Part shown: piece after piece, positions 10,200 to 20,769 of the stretch
Position numbering within the stretch: the first letter of the stretch is position 1
Layout of the letters: each line of letters begins with the position of its first letter
NCBI GenBank assembly: GCA_963575745.1
Contig: CAUYUJ010000758.1
Coordinates: 169,199 to 233,198, forward strand
Length of the DNA stretch: 64,000 nucleotides
Reading direction: 5' to 3'
Source: Prorocentrum cordatum
Taxonomy: Eukaryota; Sar; Dinophyceae; Prorocentrales; Prorocentraceae
The notes under the pieces: model-generated
The model's input: only the letters and a program-made list of their open reading frames with translations
What the model was told of the DNA's origin: nothing
Databases searched by the model: none
Translations under genes and position numbers: made by a program

Positions 10200-11274
10200 G
10201 GCGGCTGCGGGGGCGGAACCACCAAATGTACACAACGACGCAACACTAGGAGAATGGAACCGCAGGTGGCAATATCATGCTTCGAATGTCTTGGAGATTG
10301 CGGTCCATCGCAAGTTACTTCGGGAATTAGCGGCACCTAATACACGCATTAATGCCGTCTCTCCCGGGAAAGCTCGGATTCAATCGTCGATGGGACCATT
10401 TGCAGCTGCTGGGTTACTCGTGTGCCCTACGACACCAGCGCTCACGTTCGCAAATGAAGAGTTTAGGTGCGAAATGTGTCGGAGATTAGGGGTGGCGGTT
10501 ACATTCGATGGGCCTGACCCGCACGGACACCAACGACTGGCAGATGGGCAAGGCGGGCGGCTTCACACACGACACCGGAAAGTAGTTGGTGGGTGGAGGT
10601 AAGTCTTGCAAGAAGCTGGAGGCAGCATTCCAGATGCGAATGTGGAGAGGCATCTGGCTAGAACGAATGTCCCTGTCCGTCCTGACGATCTACGTCGGCT
10701 GGACTTGGTAGAACCTGGGTTACAAGTGTACCGTGGTCTACCTCTTTTCTGTGATGTGACGGTTGTCAGTCCCATATCGCGTGAAAGCATGGCCCGTTCT
10801 GGGACTAGTAAGCGAGGCGGTGCGTTGTTGGAGCGAGAAGAAACGAAAAACAACACAACATACCGTGAAGTCACAGACAGCGGATTGGGGGCTCTGCTGT
10901 GCCTCGGGGCAGAGGTCTATGGGCGCTGGGGTCGCCAGTGTGTCGAACTAGTTCCCAGGCTTGCAATGGCACGGGCTCAGGGGATGCACCCACAGATTCG
11001 GCGCGGATTTGCCCTTGGTTTACAGCACAGGTGGTGGGGGATCCTCAGTGTTGCATTGCACTCGGCAGTGGCACGGGCTGTACTACGAGATGTGGCAGAT
11101 CTCCCAACCACACAACTGGAGCCTCCCCCGGCGTTTGGGATCTGGAGGTCGGGCGATCGTGAGGGGCGCTCCCCTCCCCCTCCTCCTCCTCCTCCTCCTC
11201 CTCCTCCTCCTCCTCCTCCTCCTCTTTCTCCTCCTGTTGCGCTGCTTAGTGCGACAGCCGTTCCTACGCTCTAG
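10141..11274 (+). pseudogene. LINE-B C-terminal domain with polyproline end
   Basis: One frame from 10141 to 11274 with a single in-frame TAA (10600-10602). It contains ARIQSSMGPFAAAGLLVCPTT, a Cys/His remnant (FRCEMCRRLG and PDPHGH), LQEAGGSIPDANVERHL, LPLFCDVTVVSPIS and REETKNNTTYREV, then (TCC)n-encoded prolines and PPVALLSATAVPTL. It parallels copy 2. The DVTVV strand followed by Glu-x-Lys-(x)n-Tyr is compatible with a restriction-like endonuclease, which would fit the absence of an AP endonuclease, but this is not proven. Confidence 0.65.
11172..11231 (+). repeat. (TCC)n microsatellite of LINE-B copy 3
   Basis: About 18 TCC units, in frame with the preceding C-terminal domain and with the VALLSATA end after it. 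Confidence 0.9.
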
Positions 11275-11357
11275 GCGTGCAGGGCGGTTTCACTCCGGCA
11301 GCTTTGCACTGTCCTCCGTTGTCGGCGTGCTGATGCGTGTGTGAGGAGAAAAAAAAA
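11232..11357 (+). other. LINE-B 3' tail and A-run
   Basis: Nearly identical to 6441-6570: TACGCTCTAGGCGT, GGCGGTTTCACTC, TGTCCTCCGTTGTCGGCGTG and CTGATGCGTG, then A9. It is the likely 3' UTR recognised by the element's own RT. Confidence 0.75.
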
Positions 11358-11534
11358 GATGCAATCTCCTGAATTTCGTGATTGCATCCGCCCAGTTGTG
11401 ATACCAGCTACTGTGACCAAGCATTGCGGATATTCGTAAATATTGTTCCCGATTGCATTGTGGCACAGCCTTTACGGTACGAGTGTGGGTATTGATTTCA
11501 ACTTGCGGATAAACCGCCAAGTGTCTACAACCAT
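11358..11534. other. Unassigned spacer between opposed elements
   Basis: Lies between the A-run of LINE-B copy 3 and the minus-strand remnant that follows. No coding pattern is seen. Confidence 0.5.
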
Positions 11535-12522
11535 TTAGAAGCAGTCGGGCTCCAGCTGGGAGCCGCGTGGGGATATCATCGTTTCGATTGCAATGACTCC
11601 CTTGCGGTGAAGCTGGTCCGCCCTCCCCTGGTTTGGTTGCCCTCGTGCAGGCCCCGATCCAGACCGTACAACCACCGAATTGTGCAACCGTTGAAATAGG
11701 AAGAAACAAACGTGTTCATCGTGTATGCCGAAGCTTCGAAACGCTTGTCGCATCCCTTGCACGTCTGTCCCATGCACATCAAGTGCCTGCCATATCCAAT
11801 CCAATATTGGTGGAGACTCGTCTTCCCGCGCTGCAGCCCACATCAACCTCACCTTGAAACAAGACAAACGGTATTGTCGGATACGGACCCGCACATCGGC
11901 TGGTGATGTGCCGATCGTGATATTGTTTAGTTTTTACATTAATATATACACTGCTCCGCGGATGGATTGTCCTAATGCTAGATCCTCTGGCGGTTGGGGT
12001 TCTTGAATGTCTTGCCGATCTCCTTCTGCATCTCGTGCCGTCTGTGCGGGGCAACCGTGTGGGGCTGGATCGTGATGGGGGGGGGTTGAATGGGATGTGG
12101 AATACCAGATGGTTCCGGTAAGCGTTCAGCCGTAGGGACGTCATCGATGTAGTGGTATCCTCGTCGAATTGGCTCCTGGCTCCAACGTCGCACGCAAGTG
12201 AACCTTCCAGACCTCGACGACCTTCTGAATCGCCCAGTCGTGGATCCTCCGTCCGAGCTGGGTTGCCAGGCGGGGTTGGCCAACCCGTAACAAGAGTCGG
12301 AGATTTGTCCTGTTCCTGCGTAGCAAGTACTTCGCCGTCGCACGTTGAGATACCAACTGACCGCATGGCGACCTCAACGAACTCCCGCATCAAACCACGA
12401 TGTGAATTGGGAAGGTGAACCGGAAAGCGAGCGGGAGGCTCCCGTGGAAGGGGCAGGCGTTGGGGTAGACAGGGTGTGGTGGGGAGAGTGGGGGAGTCGG
12501 CGCAAGCTGGTGGTGAGCACAA
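11535..12522 (-). pseudogene. Gag-like remnant of a minus-strand element
   Basis: Several overlapping minus-strand frames each look protein-like for part of their length: ATAKYLLRRNRTNLRLLLR (about 12310-12370), GYHYIDDVPTAERLPEPSG (about 12100-12160) and MCMGQTCKGCDKRF with a following His/Cys-poor tail (about 11720-11780). The last could be part of a zinc finger. Frameshifts break the series. It lies downstream of the protein at 12770-14356 on the same strand and may be its continuation. No RT was found with it. Confidence 0.35.
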
Positions 12523-12769
12523 GTATTAGTCTGCATGAGCTGGATTCGTCGTGGGTTCATGGGGGTTGGGAAGAACGGGGGCAAGTGGAGATCCAAATTG
12601 ATGTGGCGTCTAATTAAGTGGTATGGGAGGCGTACGGAAGTCTGCGTAAGCTGGTGGGCACAAATAGTCTGCATAAGCTTTCCGGCGTGGTGCGTTCGTG
12701 CTGGCGGCAGCTGGGGGAACAGCGCCAGGCAGATTCCGAGGCGTGGAACATGGGTTGTTGAACTCCCCA

Positions 12770-14356
12770 CTATCTCAAGTTGGTGGTATATATAGGAGGG
12801 GCTGCAGATGCAAGGTGAACCTCTTGTGGCCTTATGGCGGGTCCAAGGTCTTGGAGACGGGTCTGAGATACGAGTAGAAGTTCATATTCGGCCCTGCCTG
12901 GTGACAGCGGCTCCGATAATCTGGCCACAGCATCTGAAGACGCATTGAACGCCTGGAGCGGTGTTGGATTCGGGATCGATGGCGCAGCATGGGCGGCTGG
13001 AGGGTAGAGAGGAATGGGAATGGGAATGGGATAGACGAAAGGGTACGGCGTTGGATTGACAGCGACTGGAGCAGAAGGCGCACCAGATGGAACCGTAGTA
13101 GGTGGTCGTTGTTGTTGGAATGGTTGTCGTTGTCGAGGGAGGTATCGTACCGGTGTAGTCGGAGGCCCTGCACATGGTCCGTGTGTCCTCCTAGTATCCA
13201 TTCCCCTGTTCGAATCCGTAGGCGCTGCAAGTCCGAACACTCGCAAGGCCGCCAGAGTTTCTTCCTGAGGTGGTCCCGGGTGTGCAACTTCCCCGATACG
13301 AATACCGTTGCACGGCGAATACGCGTAGGGCAAGATGTGCGCCAATAACAATATCTTCGATATTACTTGTCGTAACACAGGTCCTGGGTTCCGAGCTTCC
13401 CCAATTCGTTGTCCCCATAATGGTGAACATATGTATGGTAATTTGTGTTCGAATGCGTACCGAATGCGTGCAGCATCATACTTCGCCCGAGTTACGTCAT
13501 GTCTTGTCCTGTGTAATGGCATCATGGTGCTGATTGTCATGCGTTTACACACAGCGTATGCTACCATGCCCATCGTAGACGTTAAACACCCGGTAACCAA
13601 ACATCGGTAGTGTCGTCGGGACGTCGCATACCCAGCTATCATATACCGCCAGAGTGGTCGATATGGTGCCGTTGTAAGCGCCACTGTGGGCGGCAATAAC
13701 ACCGTAGATGCAATTGTCGTCGGAGCTGGCGTGAATGGTCGTGTTGCCGGCGTAAGCGCGGGCGGTGGCCATCGCAAAGATGCCGATATCATCGGTGCCG
13801 TCGAAAGCGTAGGCATTGGCGTGGACGCCGGCATAATGGAAGAGAACGCCGATGTATTGGGATTCGCCGCATTGCGTGCCGTAGCGCTGTTTGTCGTCAT
13901 GTTGATGCAGGAGCCCTGACCAAATATCCAACATTTCTGAGATGGCCATGGACATTCTAGCGGGGATGCCAAAGGAGATCTCACTGCTTCTGCTACGGGC
14001 TCCCGTTGGGGAGCTGTTGTCTGATTCCGTCTCGGGGGAAGGGAGGAGGAGGAGGAGGAGGAGGAGGAGGAGGAGGAGGAGGAGGAGGAGGAGGAGCAGG
14101 AGGAGGAGGAGAGGAGGGGGAGCGGGAGAATAGGCGAATTTGGAAGAATCGGACTTGGGGTCGTCGGCCATCTCGTCGAAGCTGCTGGCGTAGTCGTTGT
14201 GCCGAGTGCCGCCCATACGTGCCCCCCCCAACCCTCGTAGCAACAGTCGCGTCGCACTGCACAATACCAAACGGGTTTTTGCGCAGCAAACGCCACGCAT
14301 ACAAACCACCGCATGTATGTCGGAACCGTCGCCGCACCCATAGCGCCGGCACACAC
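12770..14356 (-). CDS. Retroelement N-terminal protein with two GE(A/V)xxPGP motifs
   Basis: A 528-residue open frame. The N-terminal third contains a Ser/Cys homopolymer from a (TCC)n tract (14041-14121). The middle has two related segments: LPYICSPLWGQRIGEARNPG (near 13380-13450) and LPYAYSPCNGIRIGEVAHPG (near 13270-13335), both ending in PGP. The C-terminal part is Pro/Gln-rich and ends in a helical stretch. IGEAxNPGP motifs occur ahead of the endonuclease domain in other dinoflagellate LINE polyproteins as I recall them, and resemble 2A ribosome-skipping peptides (DxExNPGP), though the Glu is one position off. Function unknown. Confidence 0.5.
   Translation of the reverse strand: MCAGAMGAATVPTYMRWFVCVAFAAQKPVWYCAVRRDCCYEGWGGHVWAALGTTTTPAASTRWPTTPSPILPNSPILPLPLLSSSSCSSSSSSSSSSSSSSSSSSLPPRRNQTTAPQREPVAEAVRSPLASPLECPWPSQKCWIFGQGSCINMTTNSATARNAANPNTSAFSSIMPASTPMPTLSTAPMISASLRWPPPALTPATRPFTPAPTTIASTVLLPPTVALTTAPYRPLWRYMIAGYATSRRHYRCLVTGCLTSTMGMVAYAVCKRMTISTMMPLHRTRHDVTRAKYDAARIRYAFEHKLPYICSPLWGQRIGEARNPGPVLRQVISKILLLAHILPYAYSPCNGIRIGEVAHPGPPQEETLAALRVFGLAAPTDSNRGMDTRRTHGPCAGPPTTPVRYLPRQRQPFQQQRPPTTVPSGAPSAPVAVNPTPYPFVYPIPIPIPLYPPAAHAAPSIPNPTPLQAFNASSDAVARLSEPLSPGRAEYELLLVSQTRLQDLGPAIRPQEVHLASAAPPIYTTNLR
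14041..14121 (+). repeat. (GGA)n microsatellite
   Basis: About 25 GGA units with few interruptions, inside the minus-strand frame at 12770-14356 where it reads as (TCC)n. Confidence 0.9.
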
Positions 14357-14598
14357 TTCTGTTGTAGTCTCCGTTAGGTCAGACTCGCCTCGGGCGTGGT
14401 TGTCGGAGCTCCGTTGGAAGCGCCATCCGGGCTGTCGTACGGGCCGCCCCCGTCGGAAAAGCCTTGGGGGCGGCCGTGCGGGTCGCCATCCGGGCGCGTC
14501 ATACGCGCGGTGGGAGCCCCGGGGGTGGTCGACCCGCCCGCTCGCACACCACCACCTTGTATAAGAAGTCCGTCTCCGAGAGATTCACTCTGGCAGCC

Positions 14599-14907
14599 AT
14601 GAAACGTAGTCCGGCCTGCCCGTGCTCTTCGATGTACATGAGTGCTGCCATTCGTGCTCTGGTCTGTGAGGAAAGGATTGATGTGGGCATCGTGACCCGG
14701 CGCATTCCGCGAACAAATCAGGCCAAGACGTTCATCGCCAGCGTCGGGCCCTCGGTCGATCACGACGACGAGCGCAGTGGGCGCGACGACAGAGAGTGCT
14801 TCGGTTGTTTCGAAACTGAATTCGACGAGGAAGAACTGAATACTATTCTGCTTTCCATAGATTCACAGGACATGGACGAAGAACATATCATCGACATCTT
14901 CAAATGA
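14599..14907 (+). CDS. Small hypothetical protein, 102 residues
   Basis: Starts at the ATG at 14599, though the frame is open for about 135 bases before it. Not recognised. The N-terminus is Cys/Met-rich (MKRSPACPCSSMYM); the C-terminal half is strongly acidic (FDEEELNTILLSIDSQDMDE), unlike the repeats around it. It ends ten bases before the duplicated segment at 14917. It could be a host exon, a fragment of a retroelement protein or chance. Confidence 0.25.
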   Translation: MKRSPACPCSSMYMSAAIRALVCEERIDVGIVTRRIPRTNQAKTFIASVGPSVDHDDERSGRDDRECFGCFETEFDEEELNTILLSIDSQDMDEEHIIDIFK

Positions 14908-15689
14908 ACGAAACATTCTTATCACGGAACCGTGATTTAGGTATCACTAAACGAGGGTTCCCCCGTAAGGGTTCATTATTCAAGAATACATGATAAGAGC
15001 TGCTCAACAAGGATTCCAGACACGGGTATCTTCATTGCAGATCCCTGAATAATCATTTTTTTGTTTTCGGCGTGTACCCCCGTTTCCTTAATACGGATTC
15101 CTCAATAAAAAAGTTTCGTGGTAAAGAGCCACTGTCAATTATTTCATAATAGCGACCCGACTAAAGACACCTCACCCAGGGTTCCTACGAAGGACTCCTT
15201 CGAAAAATATCTTCCTGAATATTCTTTGCGACGGCTTCTTTTTGAAGGCTACTTCATGATAGTTCATTATTTCGGTGTCCTTCTGAAGAAGCTCTCATTC
15301 ATGATGCCACATGACAAATCCTGGGTGTCCTATTAAGGAGGCGCGGCTAAGAAAGCATTCGCATCAATCGCAAAAACTATCTTATCAAGGTTCGTCATGA
15401 AGGATTCCCTACTGGACATCCTTCCACACTTTAACGCCACACTTTCAAAACCACTCGCTGCGAAACATCTGCGCTTGTCTATTGTATTATGCAACTGATC
15501 GAGTAAATGCCTGTATCCGCCACCGTACCCTTGGGCACAAGTCCTCTCAGTACCCCTCTAAACCTCAGTCCTCGCTCCTGAGGAATCTTTAACGGGTTCG
15601 AACCCTTTGGCCCAACTCTCCTGGGGCTTCTGGCGGTTCCCCTTGGGCTCCGGGAACTGGTGTCGCAAGACTTTTCTAGGGCCCAGGGG

Positions 15690-16130
15690 GCCCCGACACG
15701 GGCCAAGAGGGCCTCCCGAAGGCTGCCAAGACGCCCAGAGACGCCCAATCATCGCTCCATGACGGCCAAGATGGCCCCTGGACGGCCCAAGAGGCCTCCA
15801 AGACGCCCCAAGAGGCCTCCCAGGACAGCCCTAAGAGGCAAACGATCTTAATGTCCTTAAGTTTTTTGAAGTTTTTGTCTTTCTCGCCTTCTCGGCTTCC
15901 CGACGCTCCAAGACTGCCCTCAAAAAGCTTCCAAGACCACCCCAAAACGGCCCACGAGGCCTGCAAGAGGGCCCCCAAACTGCCCAAGAGAACCTCAAGA
16001 CGGCCTAAGAGGCGACCGAGACGGCCCAAGAGGGCCCCAACACGGCCCCCAGGAGGTCCCAAACCGGTCCCGAAGCGGCCTCCAACCTGTCTCCAAAAAG
16101 CCCCCGAGAGGCCTCCCAGGAGATCCCAAC
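15690..16130 (+). repeat. CCAAGAGGC-type repeat block in copy A
   Basis: Same family as 8040-8285. It is preceded by TGTCGCAAGACTTTTCTAGG and followed by units such as GACCGAGACGGCCCAAGAGG. The matching block in copy B is 42594-43140. Confidence 0.8.
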
Positions 16131-16139
16131 GAACATCCA

Positions 16140-16718
16140 CTGGGCTTCACAACCGCAATCCAGCCACGGTGGCGGGATGGGCCGGATAGCCATTCGATAG
16201 TTACGAACACGTTCCCAGATCTTGAGCGCCCGAGTACCAAAACCACTCGCTGCGAAGCATCTTCGCTCATCAATTGCATTCTGCATTCGACTGACGAGAC
16301 GCATGTCTACTCATCATGTTCTAAGACATCTGTGGCGGCACGTCTTTTCGCGGTGTCCGGGGCTCGCCTGGCCGAGAGCTACCACTCGCAACCCTACTAC
16401 TTTGGGGCGCACACGGGGGGCAGACCTAGCACGAGTGAGCCCGTCGGCCTGGAGCGTGCCCCGCAACAAGAACAGTCGAAGAGCTTAGGCATTTAGTCGG
16501 CTACACGTAAGAGTGACCCTGGGTAAGAGTGACTTTTGGTGCGCGGCTTTTGGGGGGCCGCGGGGGGGCCAAACGCGAGCGCGCAAGACGCCACTGCCGC
16601 CTCGCGTTCGGCGATCGGGGACACCAATGGGCCCGCACCAAAGGTCACTCCGGCGAAGGGTCACTCTTACGTGTAGTCGATTTGCCTCATCGGCTCGGGA
16701 GGACGCCACAACGCAGTT
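16140..16718. other. Insertion specific to copy A
   Basis: Absent from copy B, where the flanks meet near 43133. It contains a second run of AACCACTCGCTGCGAAGCAT (also at 15455 and 21300), so it may be another repeat fragment, and at its right side the inverted-repeat element 16497-16680. Confidence 0.6.
16497..16680. mobile_element. Small inverted-repeat (MITE-like) element, 184 bp
   Basis: The left end TCGGCTACACGTAAGAGTGA and the reverse complement of the right end TCGACTACACGTAAGAGTGA match; similarity extends about 49 bp inward to TTTGGTGCG. The centre (GGGGGGCCGCGGGGGGGCC) is unrelated GC-rich sequence. It has no coding capacity. Flanks do not give an unambiguous target duplication. 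Most likely a non-autonomous DNA element. Confidence 0.7.
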
Positions 16719-18289
16719 CCTGAACAGAATATGCGGGCAGTCGCATTGAGGCGACCAGCTTTCCCGCAAGTCGTCGTGGCGGAGGGGGGAAAGAGAGGGA
16801 GGAGCAAGATGGGCGAAGAACTGAAATGTGTGCTGGCAAGCTCAGGCCAGGCTTTCATCCGCCGGAAGCCACAAACCTCAGACACTTGTGGATGCCAGGT
16901 GCTGAAACCACTGCACGAAAGAGAATACCAGTTGGCGAAACTAACGTCCATTTGCAGCTTATCGGTTTCAAATCACCGAATAATTAGGTTTTGAGGAAGT
17001 GCGTTTTGAATTCCGAAACGCGCACGACCCCCACGCCCTGAAACGACACCATTGCAAGCTGCGAAGTATAAACTATGTGGTTCAATCTATGTGGCGCCAG
17101 CTATGTTTGTGAACTGTGTTGTCAAGTGTAATATATGCGCTGCAAGCTGTGGGGTGCAAGTTACGTGGTGCAGTCCACTCTGTTCAACTTGTCGTAGTTA
17201 GCTCCACTGCTCGCTTCGCGCAATCGCCCCACGTTCCCACCCGCAACTCTTTTTGCAAAGCCCATGCGGCCACGATTGCGGTGACTCCTCGGCACTGGCT
17301 GGCGCACCCCTGCGGCTGCGGTAGCGCGCGTAAGCTCGCCCGCAGAGCGGCCCGCTGGTTTGACACAGCCGATGCGGCCGCGATAACGCTCACCAATGGG
17401 AACATCCCAGCACGTCTCGAAGGCAGCGCTGGCGCGCGGGCACTTCAGTGCGGGTCGGTGGCAAGGGTGGGAGCGGTATCATGATGGCGCCGACAAAGGT
17501 GGCAACGATGATGATAGTAGCGATGGTGGTGGCGATGCTGGCGATGACGGTGGCAAGGCCAATGACGGCACCTATGCTGGTGAAGACGGTGACGATGATG
17601 ATTTCCGTGTGCCATTGATGAGTGTGTTTGGGTGATGACTGCGGCAATGGCTGCGAATGACGATGGCCATGACGGCGGCGATGCGGCGACGCTGGTGAGG
17701 ATGATGGTGGGGAAGCGCGCGCGCGGAAACGCAAGACACCTAGCACACATGTAGTTGAACAACACTTGGGCTTCATGATTTTTTGAAGAGCCCTAATGTG
17801 ACATGCTTCGGGAACGACTGGGCTTTGAAAGATCTCGACACGCGCGCGTGGCGGACGAGGTGGCTAACATCAAAAAGGTCTTGGTATAATTTCAGCATCT
17901 GCGCGCGGGCAATACATCTGTATGACTTGTGATGAAAGCAATATATTCATAAACATGTACTCATGCTGAAGTGCTAGCATACCTAATGTGTTTGGCATTG
18001 TTTCGGCATGTGCGCGCGTGTGGACTTTGTGCAATGCCCTGCAAAGTAATACTGAAACGTTGCACTCTGGAATGTTGCACTCTGAAACGTTGCATGGTGC
18101 ACTTTGACAAGGATGTGGTGGGGAGTGGTTCCTATGATTCTCTCGCAGGGAGAGTCTGTGTGGTGCAATTGACTACCCTGCACCGCGCTTGACCTCCTCC
18201 ACTGCTCGCGCAAGCATCCCACCCGCCCATCCGCAACTTGGTTCGCAAAATCTCTTAAGACCGTGACGGTGGGTACCAAATGGCACTTG

Positions 18290-19045
18290 GCACCGACAGC
18301 GACGCCGACGACGACAGCGACAACGACGACGACGACGCCGCCGACAGCGACTACCACGACACCGACGACGTCTCCAACGACTTCGACGACGCCGACAACG
18401 ATCACGACGACGACGACGACACCGACGACGACGCCGACGACGACGATGACAACGACGACGACGATGACGACGCCGACGACGACGACAACGATGACAACGA
18501 CGACGACGACGACGTTAACGACGCCGACGACGACGACGACGACCACGGCGGCGACGACGACGACGCCGACGACGACGACCACGGCCACGACGCCGACGAC
18601 GACGACGAAGACGACGACAACGTCGCCAACGAAGACGACGACGAGGAAGGAGGGAGGACGACGACGGCGACAACGACGATAACGACGACAACGACGAGGG
18701 GGGAGGGAGGACGGCGACAACGCGAACGACGAAGAAGGAGGAAGGACGGCGACGCCGACGACGACAACGACGAGGGAGGAGGGAAGACGACGACGACGAC
18801 AACGACGACGACGGTGACGAAATAGGAGGGACGACGACGAGACGCCGACGACGGACGACGACGACGACGAGGGAGGATGAGGAAGGACGACCACGGCGAC
18901 AACGACGACGGAAACGACCACGACGCCAAAGAGGACGACGACGACGAAGACGAGGAAAGACAGAGGACGACGTAGGCGACGACGACGACGACGACGCGGG
19001 AGGGGGGAGGAGGGAGGACGGCGACGACGACGACGACGCAAGAAC
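18290..19045 (+). repeat. (GAC)n-type microsatellite array
   Basis: About 750 bp of imperfect GAC/AAC/GAG trinucleotides. Long Asp-rich, Thr-rich or Val/Ser-rich frames in it are products of the repeat. Confidence 0.9.
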
Positions 19046-19051
19046 GCGCGC

Positions 19052-19560
19052 GCACGCTTTTGTTGAAAATCAGTGTTGCGAAAACTTGTGTTTGCATATG
19101 TTTTTTGACACACGATGTTGAAATCCTTCTGAAGCCGATGGGTTTGAAGGATTTCGGCATACGCGCGCGACGACGCGTGCGTCTGCACTTCGTCCCATTT
19201 CTTGCAGAGGATTCTCGCGACGGCACACGCGCAAGGGCGTTCGACAGATTTCGACATGCTCGCGCGCAAAGCCCGTTTGGTAGCATGTTGTGAACATCTT
19301 GAACAACCTATGGTTTTCTTAAGATTTCGCAAGAGCTCGCGCGTAAGCTTTTTAGCAAATCAGTGTTGCGAAACCCTGTGTTTTTGAATGTGTTTTGGAA
19401 ACTCGATTGCGAAATCCTTACGACACCGAAGGTTTTTGAAGGATTTCGGCATGCGCGCGCGACGACGCGCGCGTGTGCACTTCGTCTCATTTTTTGCAAG
19501 GGATTCGTGAAAACATCTTATGTTAGAACAATAAATGTCCCTGCGCATTGTTTTTTACCA
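19052..19560. repeat. GCGCGCGCGA repeat family, two diverged units
   Basis: Units 19064-19213 and 19358-19508 share AAATCAGTGTTGCGAAA, GAAGGATTTCGGCAT then GCGCGCG, and CACTTCGTC. A relative lies at 47545-47990. The spacing is about 294 bp. No coding pattern is seen. Confidence 0.75.
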
Positions 19561-19854
19561 GGGAACCTCAGGGGGAACGATACCGGCCCCCCGGGGATAG
19601 TGTAAATTCATTTTTAGGATGGACATGTGGTCATAATCATCTATGATTTACATACCCGAAAGGGGGACCGATAACGCAGGGGGGGGGGTAGAATCTATTC
19701 TCCTTTTCAAAAGGAGAATCTAGGTGGTGGAAACTGCGTGGTGCAAGTGTTTTCATTCAGCATTCCGCATTCCAGATCCTGGAGGTCAGGATCCTCGGCT
19801 CAGAAATGCCTAACTTTCAAATCACTTTGCCAAACACCTGTGCTTGCGTACCCT
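19561..19854. other. Unassigned stretch
   Basis: Contains a G10 run near 19680 and AATCTAGGTGGTGGAAACTG at 19722, related to sequence at 44936. Nothing else is recognised. Confidence 0.5.
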
Positions 19855-20160
19855 TGGGCACGGCGTGGGCATGCCCTCTGGTCCCCTCACGTCCCCTCAC
19901 TACCCTCCTAAGCCTGAGTCCTCGCTCCTGAGGGATCTTTAAGAGGTTCGGAGCCCTTCGGCCCAACTCTCCTGGGGCTTCTGGCGGTTCCCCTGGGCTC
20001 CGGGAACGGTTGTCGCATGACTTTTCTGGGGCTGAGAGGGCCCCGACACGGGCCAAGAGGGCCACCCAATGCTGCCAATACAGTCCAAGAGGGCCCCGAG
20101 ACGTCCAATGATCGCTCCAAGGCGCTCAAGATGGTCCCGAGACGGCCCAGGAGAATAATT
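19855..20160. repeat. Third, partial copy of the duplicated segment core
   Basis: Matches 15545-15790 of copy A: CTCAGTCCTCGCTCC-type start, CTCCTGGGGCTTCTGGCGGT, then CCCCGACACGGGCCAAGAGG and the 12-bp repeats. It shows the uninterrupted target sequence (TTTCTGGGGCTGAGAGGGCC) into which the copia-like element inserted in copy B. Confidence 0.75.
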
Positions 20161-20769
20161 ATACCAATGGAACTAGAAGGGGTCATTTGTTTTCCCCCCA
20201 TCTTCTTCCCAGGGCCAGATCCTCCTCGCTCCGCCACAGAGAGGGCCAATGTACAAAAACGCCATAACAATGCTACCTTGCTACTAAGCATTCAATCCTT
20301 ATTAAGGAGACTTCACGTACGAAGGATTCCACAGTAAAGGCGCCTTATTCGAGTTCTTTCTTCTTGTTCCCTATAGTTTCGTTACGTCTGGTTTTGTTGG
20401 ATCATTTGTGAATCGGTGCAATCGCTATCAAATGCTCCTTGGCAGAAAAGGTTCCCTGTTAAGAAAATCAGGGCCCCGAACTCAAGACTCCTGAATCATA
20501 CTCCCCACTGAAGGTTGTTTACTACTGAATCCTCCTTAAGGGCCTCTTCCTTAGAAGTTCCGATTCAAAATACATTACGAAATCGTTTCATTCACGAATT
20601 CTATGATAACATCCCCTTGCGATTCCCTATGGCAAGGTCCTTTTAGAAACAGGCGCTGCTAATCCATTATAATTCGTGGGGGCTCTATGACCAGAGTCCG
20701 TTATCACACATTCCTTGCCAAATATCCCCTACACAATATCCCCTAACACCGATTTCTTTGTACGACAGA
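20161..20769. other. AT-richer unassigned stretch
   Basis: Holds scattered GGATTCC-like motifs similar in style to the 5' module of the duplicated segment, but no alignable copy. No gene is visible. Confidence 0.5.

Larger units (their letters stand above)
8740..11357 (+). mobile_element. LINE-B copy 3, longest copy
   Basis: Contains RT (8747-10199), C-terminal domain (10141-11274), (TCC)n, the conserved 3' tail and an A-run (11349-11357). The 5' end is truncated: no endonuclease or ORF1 precedes the RT. Multiple frameshifts and in-frame stops show that it is inactive. Confidence 0.8.
14917..18142. repeat. Duplicated non-coding segment, copy A
   Basis: Matches 20770-21519 plus 42589-44923 (copy B) in the same orientation. 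The first 570 bp (14917-15483 against 20770-21340) align at roughly 83-85%, sharing AACAAGGATTCCAGACACGG and GCGGCTAAGAAAGCATTCGC. The next block includes the 12-bp repeats. The last block (16719-18142) shares TTTCCCGCAAGTCGTCGTGG and CGCAACTnnTTTTGCAAAGCC. Copy A has an extra insertion at about 16140-16718. No gene is seen; short frames in the GC-rich parts are mirrored in copy B but do not look conserved as protein. Confidence 0.85.

Noticed and set aside
17983-19332. 450-residue minus-strand frame rich in Val, Arg and Ser
   Set aside because: Almost entirely the (GAC)n array read in reverse; no non-repeat protein sequence.
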